From NCBI RefSeq assembly GCF_000425585.1, contig NZ_AUDS01000010.1, positions 1-64,000 on the forward strand: 64,000 nt of DNA, in the 5' to 3' direction. This stretch comes from Terrimonas ferruginea DSM 30193 (GTDB lineage Bacteria > Bacteroidota > Bacteroidia > Chitinophagales > Chitinophagaceae). Made by a program: the position numbers and the translations under genes. The notes under the pieces were generated by a model that worked only from the letters and a program-made list of their open reading frames with translations, was not told the origin of the DNA and did not search any database. Below, in pieces: positions 16,606 to 25,413 of this stretch (position 1 is its first letter; every line of letters begins with the position of its first letter).

Positions 16606-17850
16606 CTATTGCACCAGCAGCTTATCCGTAAACACCGCTTTACGCTGGTTATCGGTCACCTTTACCAGGTACACACCTGAAGTAGTAACTGTGGGCATTT
16701 TTATAGCGGATACCTGTCCTTTGCTTGTTACGCTCACCTGCTGGCGGCTTACTTCCTTACCATAACCATCCAGGATTTGCACCATATAATTGCCAGGCTT
16801 CGCCTCGTTGAATTGTAAAGTAAACTGGCGTGTGGTAACCGGGTTGGGGAACACTTCCGCAAAGCCTTTGCCGGTACCGGTACTGGCGATCACGTCGGGT
16901 ATGCCGATATCTTTTTTGCCCGATTTCAGCAGGTTGCTGTTGGCCAGATCGGAGGTGCGCCAGGGAACATCAGTTGTTTTTACCGGTGTAACGCCCAGCG
17001 TTTTTACATCCATCTCAAACATACCACTGTTATCGGTAGCGCTGGTCAGCAACACAGTGTTGCGTTCGGTGACGGCTGCACCATTCATGGAAAATCCGGC
17101 AGGCAATCCTGTTACGGCACCGAGATGGGTGGCTACACGCGTTTCCAGGTCTATTTTAAATACATTGTTACGGGCAGAAAACAGGTACAGGTGTCCATCG
17201 TCGTCGGCTACTATATCGCCACCGTAGCTGGTGCAGGAATTGAAGATGGAGACACCTTTGTTTTCCTGTGCGTCAGTGAGCGAACCCAGCGATGTAACCT
17301 GGATAGCTCCTTTTTTGCCTGCGGCGAAACGGAATACCTGTTTGCCGTCATTGGTAATGGCATAGCCGTTTCCGTCGTCACCGATCACCATGCGCGTGAT
17401 GATATCGCTCTGGTCGGAAGCTTTTTGCCGGGCACCGGTGAGTGGCAGGTCTACAACGGACACCTGCATGGTGCCGAGGTCGATGTAGCGGAGCTGGTCC
17501 AGCAGCATGGGCGTATACCAGAGCCGGTTATTTTTTTTATCATAAGCCAGTGCTGCCACACCTGTACCGAAAGGAGCATTGGCCAGGCGGCCGTAAATGG
17601 CATCCTGTTGTGCAGCGAGTGCCTTCTTACCGGAAGCATCATAAAGCTGTGCATTCATGTCGGCACCATTCAGCAACACATCGCTGAAGGTGTTCGAGGA
17701 AAGATCGATGCGACGAAGCACGCTCCAGTTATAACCTTCTTTGGTCAGGTCTGTGATGGCATAGGCAAAACGATCGGCTTGTGCCTGGGCTGCAACACCC
17801 AACAAAAAACTACCGGCAAGAAAAGAAGAACGGAGTAGATTTTTTTTCAT
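16606..17850 (-). CDS. T9SS type A sorting-domain protein, beta-propeller-like
   Basis: A 414-residue secreted protein. Signal peptide MKKNLLRSSFLAGSFLLGVAAQAQA. The middle part (about 27-320) has repeated strands with NRLWYTPMLLDQLRYIDLGT, GNGYAITNDGKQVFRF and GHLYLFSARNNVFKIDLET, suggesting a beta-propeller. The last 80 residues (PNPVTTRQFTLQFNEAKPG ... GVYLVKVTDNQRKAVF) are a type A C-terminal sorting domain for the type IX secretion system. No catalytic site was recognised. First of three adjacent T9SS cargo genes on this strand. Confidence 0.85.
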   Translation of the reverse strand: MKKNLLRSSFLAGSFLLGVAAQAQADRFAYAITDLTKEGYNWSVLRRIDLSSNTFSDVLLNGADMNAQLYDASGKKALAAQQDAIYGRLANAPFGTGVAALAYDKKNNRLWYTPMLLDQLRYIDLGTMQVSVVDLPLTGARQKASDQSDIITRMVIGDDGNGYAITNDGKQVFRFAAGKKGAIQVTSLGSLTDAQENKGVSIFNSCTSYGGDIVADDDGHLYLFSARNNVFKIDLETRVATHLGAVTGLPAGFSMNGAAVTERNTVLLTSATDNSGMFEMDVKTLGVTPVKTTDVPWRTSDLANSNLLKSGKKDIGIPDVIASTGTGKGFAEVFPNPVTTRQFTLQFNEAKPGNYMVQILDGYGKEVSRQQVSVTSKGQVSAIKMPTVTTSGVYLVKVTDNQRKAVFTDKLLVQ

Positions 17851-17935
17851 GAGCTGAATTTTGGTTTGGGAATTATTCGGGCTATTAAGTTACGACAATT
17901 CACGGGCGAACTTTTCTTTTTTCGCCGCAGGCAGT

Positions 17936-17966
17936 AAAAAAACCCGCCGTAGTGGCGGGTTTTTTT
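17936..17966. terminator. Intrinsic terminator of the 560-aa T9SS protein gene
   Basis: Stem aaaaaaacccgcc / ggcgggttttttt with a five-base gtagt loop, just past the stop at 17989; symmetric enough for either strand. Confidence 0.8.
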
Positions 17967-17988
17967 ATATAAACAGTTGGTTCGATGC

Positions 17989-19671
17989 TTACTGGATTAC
18001 GGTGAACTTCACAGCGCTGTTTTGGTCGGCTGTAGTCAGTTGCAATACGTAGTTACCTGGTTTCAGGCGATCGAGTTGGTTAACCGGAACACTGTTAGCA
18101 CCAGTGTATACGCGAACTTTTTGTTGCAGTACCACTTTACCGGTCAGGTCAATTACGCGGATATCAGCTTCGCCGTTACGTTCGGCCTGGAAGCGGATGC
18201 TGCCACGACCGCTGGTAACAGGGCTTGGGTGCAGTACTACACCGGAGATATCCTGGTTGCCTTTGCGGATGGTTACCACTTGGGAATATTTGAAACGATC
18301 ATCGTTGTCTACTGCTTTGAGACGGTAGTGGAATACGTTGCCGCTTACAGCAGACAGGTCGTCTGTATATTGGTAGCGTGTGCCACCTGCATTTACGGTT
18401 GCGATAGCCGTGAAATTCACACCGTCGGTGCTTCTTTCCACTTCGAAATGGCGGAGGTTTACTTCAGCAGCTGTTTCCCAGTTGAGTTGGGTAGCCTGGT
18501 TGTTGTAGGTGCCGGTGAAGCTCAGCAGGTCAACAGGCAGGGTTGTGTTCTGAGGGTAAACGTTGCTGCCGAGATCGGTATAACCGCTGAAAGCAGATAC
18601 CAGTGCACATTGTACAGTGCCGGTGCCTGTGTTAACGGTAGACTGGTTGATATAATAGAGGCCAGATCCTGTAGAGATGTACAGGGAACCAAGCAGATCG
18701 AAAGCAACACCATTCACAGAGCCGTTGAATACGTTACCGTTGTTATCGCGGAGATCCCACTTCTTGGTGAGTACGGTATTGCTGCCGTTGGGCTGACCAA
18801 CATAAATCTGGGTTACGCCACCGGATGCGCTGTTGGCCAGGGCATACATGGTGCCGTTGCCGGAGAAACAGATATCACCGTTGAAGAATGAACTTACCGT
18901 ACCGCCAACCAGCGTAACGCTGTTGTCTACTACAGTAATGGAAGTGTTGTTGGTGCCGTTGGTCTGGAAGCTGGCGAGGTAAAGACGGGTGTCATCACCA
19001 GCGAGGATCCATCCTTTGCCGGTAGCGTCGATAGCGAGGCGTACGAAGCCAAGTGTGTTGTTGCTTGATCCGTTCAGGTCGGCAGAAGCGATTGCGCGGT
19101 TACCCGAACCATCAGGATTAGCTGCGTAGACCGTTACAAAACCGTTATTGCCATCGTAGGTGCTGGGCAGGTAGTAGTGGTGTCCACTTGGAGCAATACC
19201 GAGTGCGGCAGTAGTTACGCTGGGGGTAAAGATATTGCCCGGGCCAGAGTTCAGGGTGCCGTTGGTTACGCGCAGGGCGGCAACACGGTCGCCGTTTGAA
19301 GTGCTTGCCGACATATTACCGATTGTAACGGTAGTAGTAGCCGTGTTGGAACCACGTGTAAGACGGAAAGTGTAAGTACCGAGTGCGGCGGCAGAGAAAG
19401 TAGCAGTAACATCACCGGCAGCATTTCCTGATTGGGAGTAGCTGCCGAAGGTTACACCGGTAGCAGGCGTAACGGTCCATACATAATTACCGCTACCACT
19501 GTTGCCCCAGCCACCGGATTGGCGATCGAGATTAACAGATACGGTGTAAGGTGCCACAGGGCGTACCAGGTTGCTGACATTTGCTGATACGCTTTGGGCG
19601 TTTGCCTGACCGGCGATAGCCAAAACGGCCAGCAGGAACAGACTTTTGCCAAGAGAGTAGAAATTTTTCAT
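17989..19671 (-). CDS. T9SS type A sorting-domain protein with Ig-like and propeller-like regions
   Basis: A 560-residue secreted protein. The signal peptide ends AGQANAQ. The N-terminal 100 residues (VWTVTPATGVTFGSYSQSG ... GTYTFRLTRGSNTATTTVTI) look Ig/PKD-like. A glycine- and asparagine-rich central part with GKGWILAGDDTRLYLASFQT and GTMYALANSASGGVTQIYVG suggests a propeller. About residues 385-480 are the HFEVERSTDGVNF domain common before T9SS tails. The C-terminal sorting domain starts at HPSPVTSGRGSIRF. Likely surface-exposed or released; function unknown. The upstream leader shares tataaaacct with the next T9SS gene. Confidence 0.85.
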   Translation of the reverse strand: MKNFYSLGKSLFLLAVLAIAGQANAQSVSANVSNLVRPVAPYTVSVNLDRQSGGWGNSGSGNYVWTVTPATGVTFGSYSQSGNAAGDVTATFSAAALGTYTFRLTRGSNTATTTVTIGNMSASTSNGDRVAALRVTNGTLNSGPGNIFTPSVTTAALGIAPSGHHYYLPSTYDGNNGFVTVYAANPDGSGNRAIASADLNGSSNNTLGFVRLAIDATGKGWILAGDDTRLYLASFQTNGTNNTSITVVDNSVTLVGGTVSSFFNGDICFSGNGTMYALANSASGGVTQIYVGQPNGSNTVLTKKWDLRDNNGNVFNGSVNGVAFDLLGSLYISTGSGLYYINQSTVNTGTGTVQCALVSAFSGYTDLGSNVYPQNTTLPVDLLSFTGTYNNQATQLNWETAAEVNLRHFEVERSTDGVNFTAIATVNAGGTRYQYTDDLSAVSGNVFHYRLKAVDNDDRFKYSQVVTIRKGNQDISGVVLHPSPVTSGRGSIRFQAERNGEADIRVIDLTGKVVLQQKVRVYTGANSVPVNQLDRLKPGNYVLQLTTADQNSAVKFTVIQ

Positions 19672-19703
19672 GCTCGTAATAGGTTTTATACAGTAAACAA
19701 TGC

Positions 19704-19734
19704 GCGAAATAGCTCGCTGTTTTCGGGTAACAAA
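19704..19734 (-). promoter_or_regulatory. Candidate promoter of the 560-aa T9SS protein gene
   Basis: On the minus strand TTTG (19734-19731), 19 bases, then TATTTCGC (19711-19704), a partial match to TTTG-N19-TAnnTTTG. Predicted leader about 26 bases. Confidence 0.4.
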
Positions 19735-19910
19735 CTGACGGGGGGAGGGATTCAGCAGGATTGTTGGAGCGAGGTGTTAAAACGGTATAAGCTTGGACGA
19801 GCGGTTTTTGAGGAGGATCGGGGATTTATTGGGTTGGCGAAGATATCAATTCGAAAGGTGTACGCCTAATAAAGTGGAAAACTAATGACGGGTTTTTTCA
19901 CCCTGTTATT

Positions 19911-19949
19911 TTAGAAAAAAAAGCCCCTCCGCGAAAGGCCTAGAGGGGC
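19911..19949 (-). terminator. Intrinsic terminator of the 702-aa T9SS protein gene
   Basis: Stem gcccctc / gaggggc (19923-19929 with 19943-19949) followed by a T-rich run on the minus strand. Confidence 0.75.
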
Positions 19950-19970
19950 CAGGTTATAAAACCCTGAGCA

Positions 19971-22079
19971 TTATTTTTTCAGGATCTTCTGAGTTATTTT
20001 TCCATCTTCTGTAATTATTTCCATCAGGTGCAGGCCTGCTTTCAGGTTATCGAGGTCTTTGATTACTACAATGTTATTGCCTGGTTGCACAGGTACATTG
20101 CGAAGTACTTCCTGCTGACCGGTTACGCTCAGGATTCTCACCGTTACCGTTGTTTCACGTGTGCTGCTCAGTTGCAGTTTGATGTCGTTGATGAACGGGT
20201 TGGGATATACCGTGTAGCTTTTCAGCGCAGCGCTGCCGCTTACACGTACTGCTACGATTTTGCTGAAAGTTGATTTGGCATCGATGTCGATAATACGCAG
20301 TTGGTAGTATACGATTGTTGCGTTGGCCGGCAGTGCATCACTGTACTGGTAGTTCTTCACTTCGTTGGTGGTGCCGGAGCCGTTTACAATACCCACTTTG
20401 CTGAAGTTAATACCATCTGTGCTGCGTTCGATCTCAAAACGGTCGTTTTTCAATTCGCCTGCAGTTGTCCATTTCAGGTCGGCGAGGTTGCCATTGCGCG
20501 TCACATCAAAGCTGGTAAGTTTAACCGCGAGGGTGATACCGGGAGGGCCCATTTCAGCGGTGCCATCGTCTACATACTGAACAACTCCTACAGAACCCTG
20601 GATACGAGCCGTGTTGGATACATAGTTGATCGCTGTTGCGTTGGATGGAGTGCGGCACTGGAAGGTCATCGAGTAACTATCGCCTGCATTCAGCGTACCA
20701 CCTGCTGTTGCAGTAGCACCCGCACCGATGTTTACTTTAATGTGACGTTTAACGGTAGTACCATTTCCTGCATAAACGGCTATATCGTCGCCGGCAGCAT
20801 CCGAAGCATTACCGGTGAATGCGCCTGCAGAGTTGGTCAGGATTTTCATCGTTCCGGGCTCATAAGTAAGGCCGAAAGGAATGGTATCTGTAATGAAACA
20901 GTTGTTGACCGGTGATCCGCCGCTGTTGGTACCTGACAAAGTGTAGGTCAGCAGCTCGTTCGGATTCAGCAGGTTGAAAGGAGCAATGCTGCTGGTAACC
21001 GTTTTATCCAATGTGATGGTCGGAGCCAGCGCACGCGAAGAGAAGGCAAAAATCGATGGGAAGTAAGAGTCGGCTTCGGTGAAGAATTCAAATTGTACCG
21101 TAGACGATCCTGAAGGAATATAAGCGCTCGCATCGATCTGGTCGATGTCAATAGACATCTGGTTTGCAAAGTAGGGATTGCGTGAATCAGATGGCCGGAC
21201 CGCTCCTTTGTAGGAAATAGTGCCGTTGAAAGGGTTGTTGGCAGGATTCAGCGCGTCGCTGAACTTGGTGCCGTTGATCTTGATGTAGTCACCCGTCAGG
21301 TCGCCATCACCTTCCCATACCAGTGTGGCCATGCGGGCTTCAGAGCCTACGCCTGTTGGAATGCTCAGCCCCGAGAGGCTGATAGTAGAAGTAACGGGGT
21401 CTCCGCCGGAATATACTTGCTGATAACCATCGTATACGCGCACGCTTTTGTAAGGAAGCGTATTGTTGGTGTATACTACGAGAAGCGACCAGCCACCATA
21501 AGCGCCGCTGCCGGAGTAGTCGCCTGTACTTACAGGAAGATCTGCCGCCCAGTATTCTCCGTTAGGATCGCCGGTCAGTGCCAAAGGCGCCCACGCCTGG
21601 TATTGAACATAGCTTCCCCGGTCAACGATATCCACCTGAGTGGCGGTGATCGTATTGTAGCCACCGGTGCCTTTACGAAACTTGATCTGGCGGTTAGCCG
21701 CCGTAGTCATATTGTAGTCGGCGTCATTGGCACGACCACCCCAATATACACGCGCAAACAACACTGTACTGCCTGCAGGCAGTGTAAGTTTTGCCATCGA
21801 AGAGTTGCGGGTAGAAGACACGTTGTCAACGTCTACATTACGCATATTCACTCCGTTGCCAGTGGTATTGCTGTTCATGTCGGAATGAAAAGAAGTGCCG
21901 CTGTTGTTGTAGCGCGCCAGCACGGTGTTGCCGATCATTTCAAAATCACCCTGGATGGTGTTGGAATAAATGTTTTGGTAAGCTCTCTCCTGTGCGTTGG
22001 CTTGTTGGAAGCCAAACAGGGCAGCAGTTAGTAGAAGGGACTGCAACAGCCCTTTAAGGTTACGGGTAGAAGTTTTCAT
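19971..22079 (-). CDS. T9SS type A sorting-domain protein with DUF11-type repeat
   Basis: A 702-residue secreted protein. The signal peptide ends QQANAQ. The N-terminal region (about 30-345) includes AKLTLPAGSTVLFARVYWGG and GGWSLLVVYTNNTLPYKSVRVYDG, a pattern seen in bacterial surface proteins carrying DUF11 repeats. About 360-510 is a DUF11-type Ig-like repeat (TITLDKTVTSS ... LTYTLSGTNSGGSPVNNCFITDTIP). Next comes a DRFEIERSTDGINF domain, nearly the same as in the neighbour, then the type A sorting tail from YPNPFINDIKLQL. Probably a cell-surface structural protein; no enzymatic motif. Confidence 0.87.
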   Translation of the reverse strand: MKTSTRNLKGLLQSLLLTAALFGFQQANAQERAYQNIYSNTIQGDFEMIGNTVLARYNNSGTSFHSDMNSNTTGNGVNMRNVDVDNVSSTRNSSMAKLTLPAGSTVLFARVYWGGRANDADYNMTTAANRQIKFRKGTGGYNTITATQVDIVDRGSYVQYQAWAPLALTGDPNGEYWAADLPVSTGDYSGSGAYGGWSLLVVYTNNTLPYKSVRVYDGYQQVYSGGDPVTSTISLSGLSIPTGVGSEARMATLVWEGDGDLTGDYIKINGTKFSDALNPANNPFNGTISYKGAVRPSDSRNPYFANQMSIDIDQIDASAYIPSGSSTVQFEFFTEADSYFPSIFAFSSRALAPTITLDKTVTSSIAPFNLLNPNELLTYTLSGTNSGGSPVNNCFITDTIPFGLTYEPGTMKILTNSAGAFTGNASDAAGDDIAVYAGNGTTVKRHIKVNIGAGATATAGGTLNAGDSYSMTFQCRTPSNATAINYVSNTARIQGSVGVVQYVDDGTAEMGPPGITLAVKLTSFDVTRNGNLADLKWTTAGELKNDRFEIERSTDGINFSKVGIVNGSGTTNEVKNYQYSDALPANATIVYYQLRIIDIDAKSTFSKIVAVRVSGSAALKSYTVYPNPFINDIKLQLSSTRETTVTVRILSVTGQQEVLRNVPVQPGNNIVVIKDLDNLKAGLHLMEIITEDGKITQKILKK

Positions 22080-22252
22080 GCTCTCAGGTTTTATAACAAA
22101 AAATAGAAATAGCGAAACCGGATGGTTCAGGGGGACTTGGAGAGGCTATTTACAGGATGTGAATTCTGAGAGGTTTTGTAGAGGACTGGTACGTTAAATT
22201 GGTATAAAGTGTATACCGTGTATTCTTCGGAGAGGATTTGAATCTTGGAAGG

Positions 22253-22284
22253 CAAATGTATACACCCGGCGGCAGCTTCGCAAG
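22253..22284 (-). promoter_or_regulatory. Promoter of the 702-aa T9SS protein gene
   Basis: On the minus strand CTTG (22284-22281), 20 bases, then TACATTTG (22260-22253): the best match in the window to TTTG-N19-21-TAnnTTTG. It implies a leader of about 165 bases. Confidence 0.6.
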
Positions 22285-22318
22285 TGTTTGGCAAATATTT
22301 TTTTAAAATAACGTCTAA

Positions 22319-22909
22319 CTATTTCTTTTTCCAGCGCTTATAAATTTGTTCGGGCGGCATCGCGGATATCTTTTGCGGTTTGGGAAGCGGCGCACAAACC
22401 TGCAACGATTCAAAACAATCGGCCGGCAGCTGCTGATATAAGGCGGTGCCTTCTTTTTTCCAGCGGATCATTTCGTTGCTTACTTTTTTGATGATTTTTC
22501 CGGGGTTGCCGGCAATAAGGCTTCTCCGGGGAAATTGTTCTCCGGCTTTCAGCAAACTCAATGCACCCACGATGCATTCATCACCCAGCACCACATCATC
22601 CATGATCACCGCATTCATACCCACCAGGCATTGGCGGCCGACGGTAGCGCCGTGCACCACCGCGCCATGCCCGATATGTGCCCCTTTTTTCAGCAATACA
22701 GTAGTGCCGGGAAACATATGAATGGTGCAGTTCTCCTGTACATTGCAGCCATCTTCGATAATGATTGTCCCCCAGTCGCCGCGGATGGCCGCGCCGGGAC
22801 CGATGTAACATTTTTTTCCAATGATCACATTTCCCGTAACCACCGCCTGCGGATGAACGAAAGAAGAAGGATGGACGACAGGGATTGCGCCTTTGAAGGA
22901 GTAGATCAT
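22319..22909 (-). CDS. paaY: PaaY-type hexapeptide-repeat thioesterase (gamma-carbonic-anhydrase fold)
   Basis: A 196-residue left-handed beta-helix protein: VTGNVIIGKKCYIGPGAAIRGDWG, then CNVQENCTIHMFPGT and HIGHGAVVHGATVGRQCLVGMNAV, with metal-ligand histidines in IHMF and HIGHG. The C-terminal extension with MIRWKKEGTALYQQLPADC is the part that separates PaaY from ordinary gamma-carbonic anhydrases; PaaY hydrolyses stalled CoA thioesters in phenylacetate breakdown. The nearby paa genes support this. The start at 22909 (MIYSFKG) is preferred over 22936. A glycerate kinase on the other strand separates it from paaI. Confidence 0.82.
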   Translation of the reverse strand: MIYSFKGAIPVVHPSSFVHPQAVVTGNVIIGKKCYIGPGAAIRGDWGTIIIEDGCNVQENCTIHMFPGTTVLLKKGAHIGHGAVVHGATVGRQCLVGMNAVIMDDVVLGDECIVGALSLLKAGEQFPRRSLIAGNPGKIIKKVSNEMIRWKKEGTALYQQLPADCFESLQVCAPLPKPQKISAMPPEQIYKRWKKK

Positions 22910-22910
22910 G

Positions 22911-23083
22911 GTGTAAAGGTAAAAGGTGTAGGGCATAAGGTGTAAGGTAAAAGGCGTAAGGCTTAAGGTTCAGGATGTGAGGTTTTAAGTAGTAAGCAGG
23001 TAGGGTTCGCGCCATTTCACCTGACCCTTTTAATTATGCATAAGCCCTATACCTTACACCCCAAGCCTTCTGCCTTACCTTTG
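22911..23083. repeat. Inverted pair of GGTGTAAGG/GTAAAAGG-type arrays
   Basis: The left part (about 22911-22970) is built from degenerate ggtgtaaagg, taaaagg, cgtaagg and ttaagg units. The right part (about 23044-23083) has the same units inverted (cttacacc, ccttctg, ccttacc). The outer end of the right arm overlaps the glycerate kinase promoter box at 23076. The gap separates divergent genes. Confidence 0.65.
23076..23083 (+). promoter_or_regulatory. -7 box for the glycerate kinase gene
   Basis: TACCTTTG, matching TAnnTTTG, six bases before ATG 23089, so a transcript starting about 6 bases downstream would be leaderless. The box is itself part of a repeat arm. Confidence 0.45.
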
Positions 23084-23088
23084 ACGGT

Positions 23089-24210
23089 ATGAAAGTCGTT
23101 CTCGCTCCGGATAAATTCAAAGGAAGTCTGACCAGTTTTGAAGTTTGTAAAGCATTGGAAGCGGCAGTGGTGCGCTTGTGGCCGGATGCGGAAGTACGGC
23201 AACTACCCATGGCCGATGGCGGCGACGGCTTTGCCGCCGTTTTAAAATATTATAAAGGAACATCATCCGTCAGTGTGAACTGCGTTGATGCATTAGGGAA
23301 AGCCATAACCGCGGGTTACGAATGGAGCGCGACGGAACAACTGGCCATTATAGAAATGGCAGTGGCCAGCGGCCTCGCCATGCTGGATGCCAAACAACTA
23401 AAACCGCTGGAAGCTTCTACCTACGGTACGGGACTTCTGCTGCGCGATGCCATCGGCCGCGGCGCAAAAAAAATCATTTTAGGACTTGGCGGAAGCGCCA
23501 CTACCGATGGCGGTACCGGCATCCTGAAAGCGCTCGGCTTTACATTACTCGATGCAAACGATCAGGAACTGCCCCTGGGCGGAGGGAGCCTCGCGGCACT
23601 TAAAAAAATAATTGCCCCGGATACATTACCCGATATCCGCATCCAGATCGCCTGCGATGTAAACAACGTGCTTTACGGTCCACAGGGCGCAGCCTTTGTT
23701 TATGCTCCGCAAAAAGGAGCCGATGCTGCACAGGTGCAGCAACTGGACAATGGCCTGCGGCAATTGGCCGCTGTATTGGAAGAAACCACGGGCCGCCAAT
23801 CCGCCAACGTACCGGGAACAGGTGCGGCCGGCGGCATTGCTATTTCCCTGTTATCTTATTTTGATGTGCAACTGATACCCGGCATCGAATTGATCAGCGA
23901 AGCAGCCGGATTGGAAAACGCGATGCAGCACGCCAACCTCGCCATTACCGGCGAAGGAAAAATCGATGCCCAAACGCTGCAAGGGAAAGTGATTGCAAAA
24001 ATTGTTTCGCAGGCAGCGGCGGCGGGTGTGCCCGTGCTAGCCTGTTGCGGTGTGCTCGATGAAGAAGCATGGTCAGGCAACACACTCAGCAGCCTTGTGG
24101 GTATCATTACCCTGACAGATGCCGAAACGGACAGTGCTTACGCCATGAAACATGCCGCTGAATTATTGACCATACGAACAGAGGCCTGGTTCAATGCGCA
24201 TCTTCGCTGA
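23089..24210 (+). CDS. Glycerate kinase (GlxK/GarK family)
   Basis: A 373-residue kinase converting D-glycerate to a phosphoglycerate with ATP. The N-terminal APDKFKGSLTSFEVC, the MADGGDGF motif near residue 45, LGLGGSATTDGGTGIL and the C-terminal AITGEGKIDAQTLQGKV are conserved marks of the family. Whether it yields 2- or 3-phosphoglycerate cannot be read from sequence. It is the only plus-strand gene inside the paa region, and its last 20 bases overlap the convergent paaI. Confidence 0.93.
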   Translation: MKVVLAPDKFKGSLTSFEVCKALEAAVVRLWPDAEVRQLPMADGGDGFAAVLKYYKGTSSVSVNCVDALGKAITAGYEWSATEQLAIIEMAVASGLAMLDAKQLKPLEASTYGTGLLLRDAIGRGAKKIILGLGGSATTDGGTGILKALGFTLLDANDQELPLGGGSLAALKKIIAPDTLPDIRIQIACDVNNVLYGPQGAAFVYAPQKGADAAQVQQLDNGLRQLAAVLEETTGRQSANVPGTGAAGGIAISLLSYFDVQLIPGIELISEAAGLENAMQHANLAITGEGKIDAQTLQGKVIAKIVSQAAAAGVPVLACCGVLDEEAWSGNTLSSLVGIITLTDAETDSAYAMKHAAELLTIRTEAWFNAHLR

Positions 24211-24637
24211 TCAGCGATTTATTGGTGCGGAAACAAGTGCCTTTAAATAACGCAACCGTATGGCCATGCTGATTGGTAACCGTAATATGATAAAGACCTG
24301 TGGAACGGCCATTGTGCAGTTCAGTTGCTTCAGCAATCAGTTGGTCGCCCACGTGTACAGGTTTGGTGAAATTGATCGAGGTATCGAGCGCTACTGATAA
24401 TACATTGCGGTTATTGCAGGCAAAGGCAAAAGCGCTGTCGGCGAGTGAAAAAGCTACGCCGCCATGTACGATGCCGAACCCATTGATCATTTCCTCGCGG
24501 ACTTTCATGGTTATTTTGCTGTAACCTGTTTTTACCTCCAGCACTTCGATTCCCAGCCAGCGTGAGAAAAGATCGTCCCGCATCATTTTTTCTACAACGC
24601 GTTGCGCGAGTTCATCCGTATGTTTAACCGTATTCAT
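24191..24637 (-). CDS. paaI: PaaI-type acyl-CoA thioesterase
   Basis: A 148-residue hotdog-fold thioesterase. The motif MINGFGIVHGGVAFSLADSAF matches PaaI, with the conserved Asp in LADSA and the HGG turn. Strands TSINFTKPVHVGDQLIAEA and TGLYHITVTNQHGHTVALFKG complete the fold. PaaI frees CoA from dead-end phenylacetyl-CoA derivatives. It starts 2 bases after paaG ends, so it is the last gene of the paaABCDGI unit. Confidence 0.9.
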   Translation of the reverse strand: MNTVKHTDELAQRVVEKMMRDDLFSRWLGIEVLEVKTGYSKITMKVREEMINGFGIVHGGVAFSLADSAFAFACNNRNVLSVALDTSINFTKPVHVGDQLIAEATELHNGRSTGLYHITVTNQHGHTVALFKGTCFRTNKSLISEDAH

Positions 24638-24639
24638 GC

Positions 24640-25410
24640 TTATTTACCGATGAATTGAGGTTTGCGTTTTTCGATAAATGCGGCTACCCCTTCTTTAAAA
24701 TCTTCCGTAGCAGCGGCCCACTGCTGCAATTTGTCTTCGTTCTGCAGTTGTTCATACATCGTATGGGTAAATCCCCATTGTAGTCCTTTTTTGGTATAAG
24801 CCAGACCGGTGGTCGGCATATTGGAAAGTGTTTCTGCTATTTGCCAGGATGCGGCCGCAAATTGCTCATCGGGGAATACCCGGTAAAGCATGCCCCAACG
24901 CTCGGCGGTTGTTGCATCTATTTTATCGCCCAGCATCATGATCGCCGAAGCCTTTTGCCACCCGATGAGACGCGGCAGGAAGAAGGTTCCGCCTGAATCG
25001 GGGATGAGGCCGATTTTGGAGAAGGCCTGGATGAACGAGGCCGATTCCGCCGCCACAGCAATATCACAGCAGAGCGCTATGTTGGCACCTGCGCCGGCAG
25101 CTACACCATTGATGGCGGACACAACCGGTTTTTTCAGTTCTCGAATTTTTATGACGATCGGGTTGTAATGTTCGCTCAGGATACGGTTCATGCCCGGCCC
25201 GTTCGGGTCGGTCACTTCCGCCAGGTCTTGTCCTGCACTAAAGGCTTTTCCATTGCCGGTAATGTAAACGCAACGGATACTGTCATCCTTGCACTGATCG
25301 AGATAGTCCTGCAGCAATAAAGCCATTTCCCGGTCAAAGCTGTTCAGTTTGTCGGGTCTGTTGAGCGTGATGCGCGCAATGTGGTTGATCTGTTCGAATA
25401 AAATGGACAT
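24640..25410 (-). CDS. paaG: Enoyl-CoA hydratase/isomerase PaaG (oxepin-forming isomerase)
   Basis: A 256-residue crotonase-fold enzyme. ATG 25410 (MSILFEQINHIARITLNRPD) gives the normal family length; the open frame runs on to 25548 through repeat sequence and is not used. Crotonase marks are GKAFSAGQDLAEVTDPN, a loop like that of PaaG proteins, and INGVAAGAGANIALCCDIAVA. The residue KIGLIPDSGGTFFLPRLIG matches PaaG, which turns ring-1,2-epoxyphenylacetyl-CoA into oxepin-CoA. Position between paaD and paaI supports paaG over a general hydratase. A 154-base repeat-bearing gap separates it from paaD. Confidence 0.85.
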   Translation of the reverse strand: MSILFEQINHIARITLNRPDKLNSFDREMALLLQDYLDQCKDDSIRCVYITGNGKAFSAGQDLAEVTDPNGPGMNRILSEHYNPIVIKIRELKKPVVSAINGVAAGAGANIALCCDIAVAAESASFIQAFSKIGLIPDSGGTFFLPRLIGWQKASAIMMLGDKIDATTAERWGMLYRVFPDEQFAAASWQIAETLSNMPTTGLAYTKKGLQWGFTHTMYEQLQNEDKLQQWAAATEDFKEGVAAFIEKRKPQFIGK

Positions 25411-25413
25411 GCT

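Larger units (their letters stand above)
19672..19970. other. Intergenic gap between two T9SS cargo genes
   Basis: About 300 bases. It holds a candidate promoter (19704-19734) at one end and the terminator of the 702-aa gene (19911-19949) at the other. The short frame 19594-19869 (+) has no recognisable features, so I see no gene here. Confidence 0.6.

Noticed and set aside
17977-18891. Plus-strand ORF of 304 codons opposite the 560-aa T9SS gene
   Set aside because: It is fully antisense to a gene with signal peptide and sorting domain, its product is low-complexity without known motifs, and it arises from codon bias.
20301-22031. Long plus-strand ORFs (about 200 codons each) opposite the 702-aa T9SS gene
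   Set aside because: Antisense shadows of repetitive beta-strand coding sequence; no recognisable domain or promoter.
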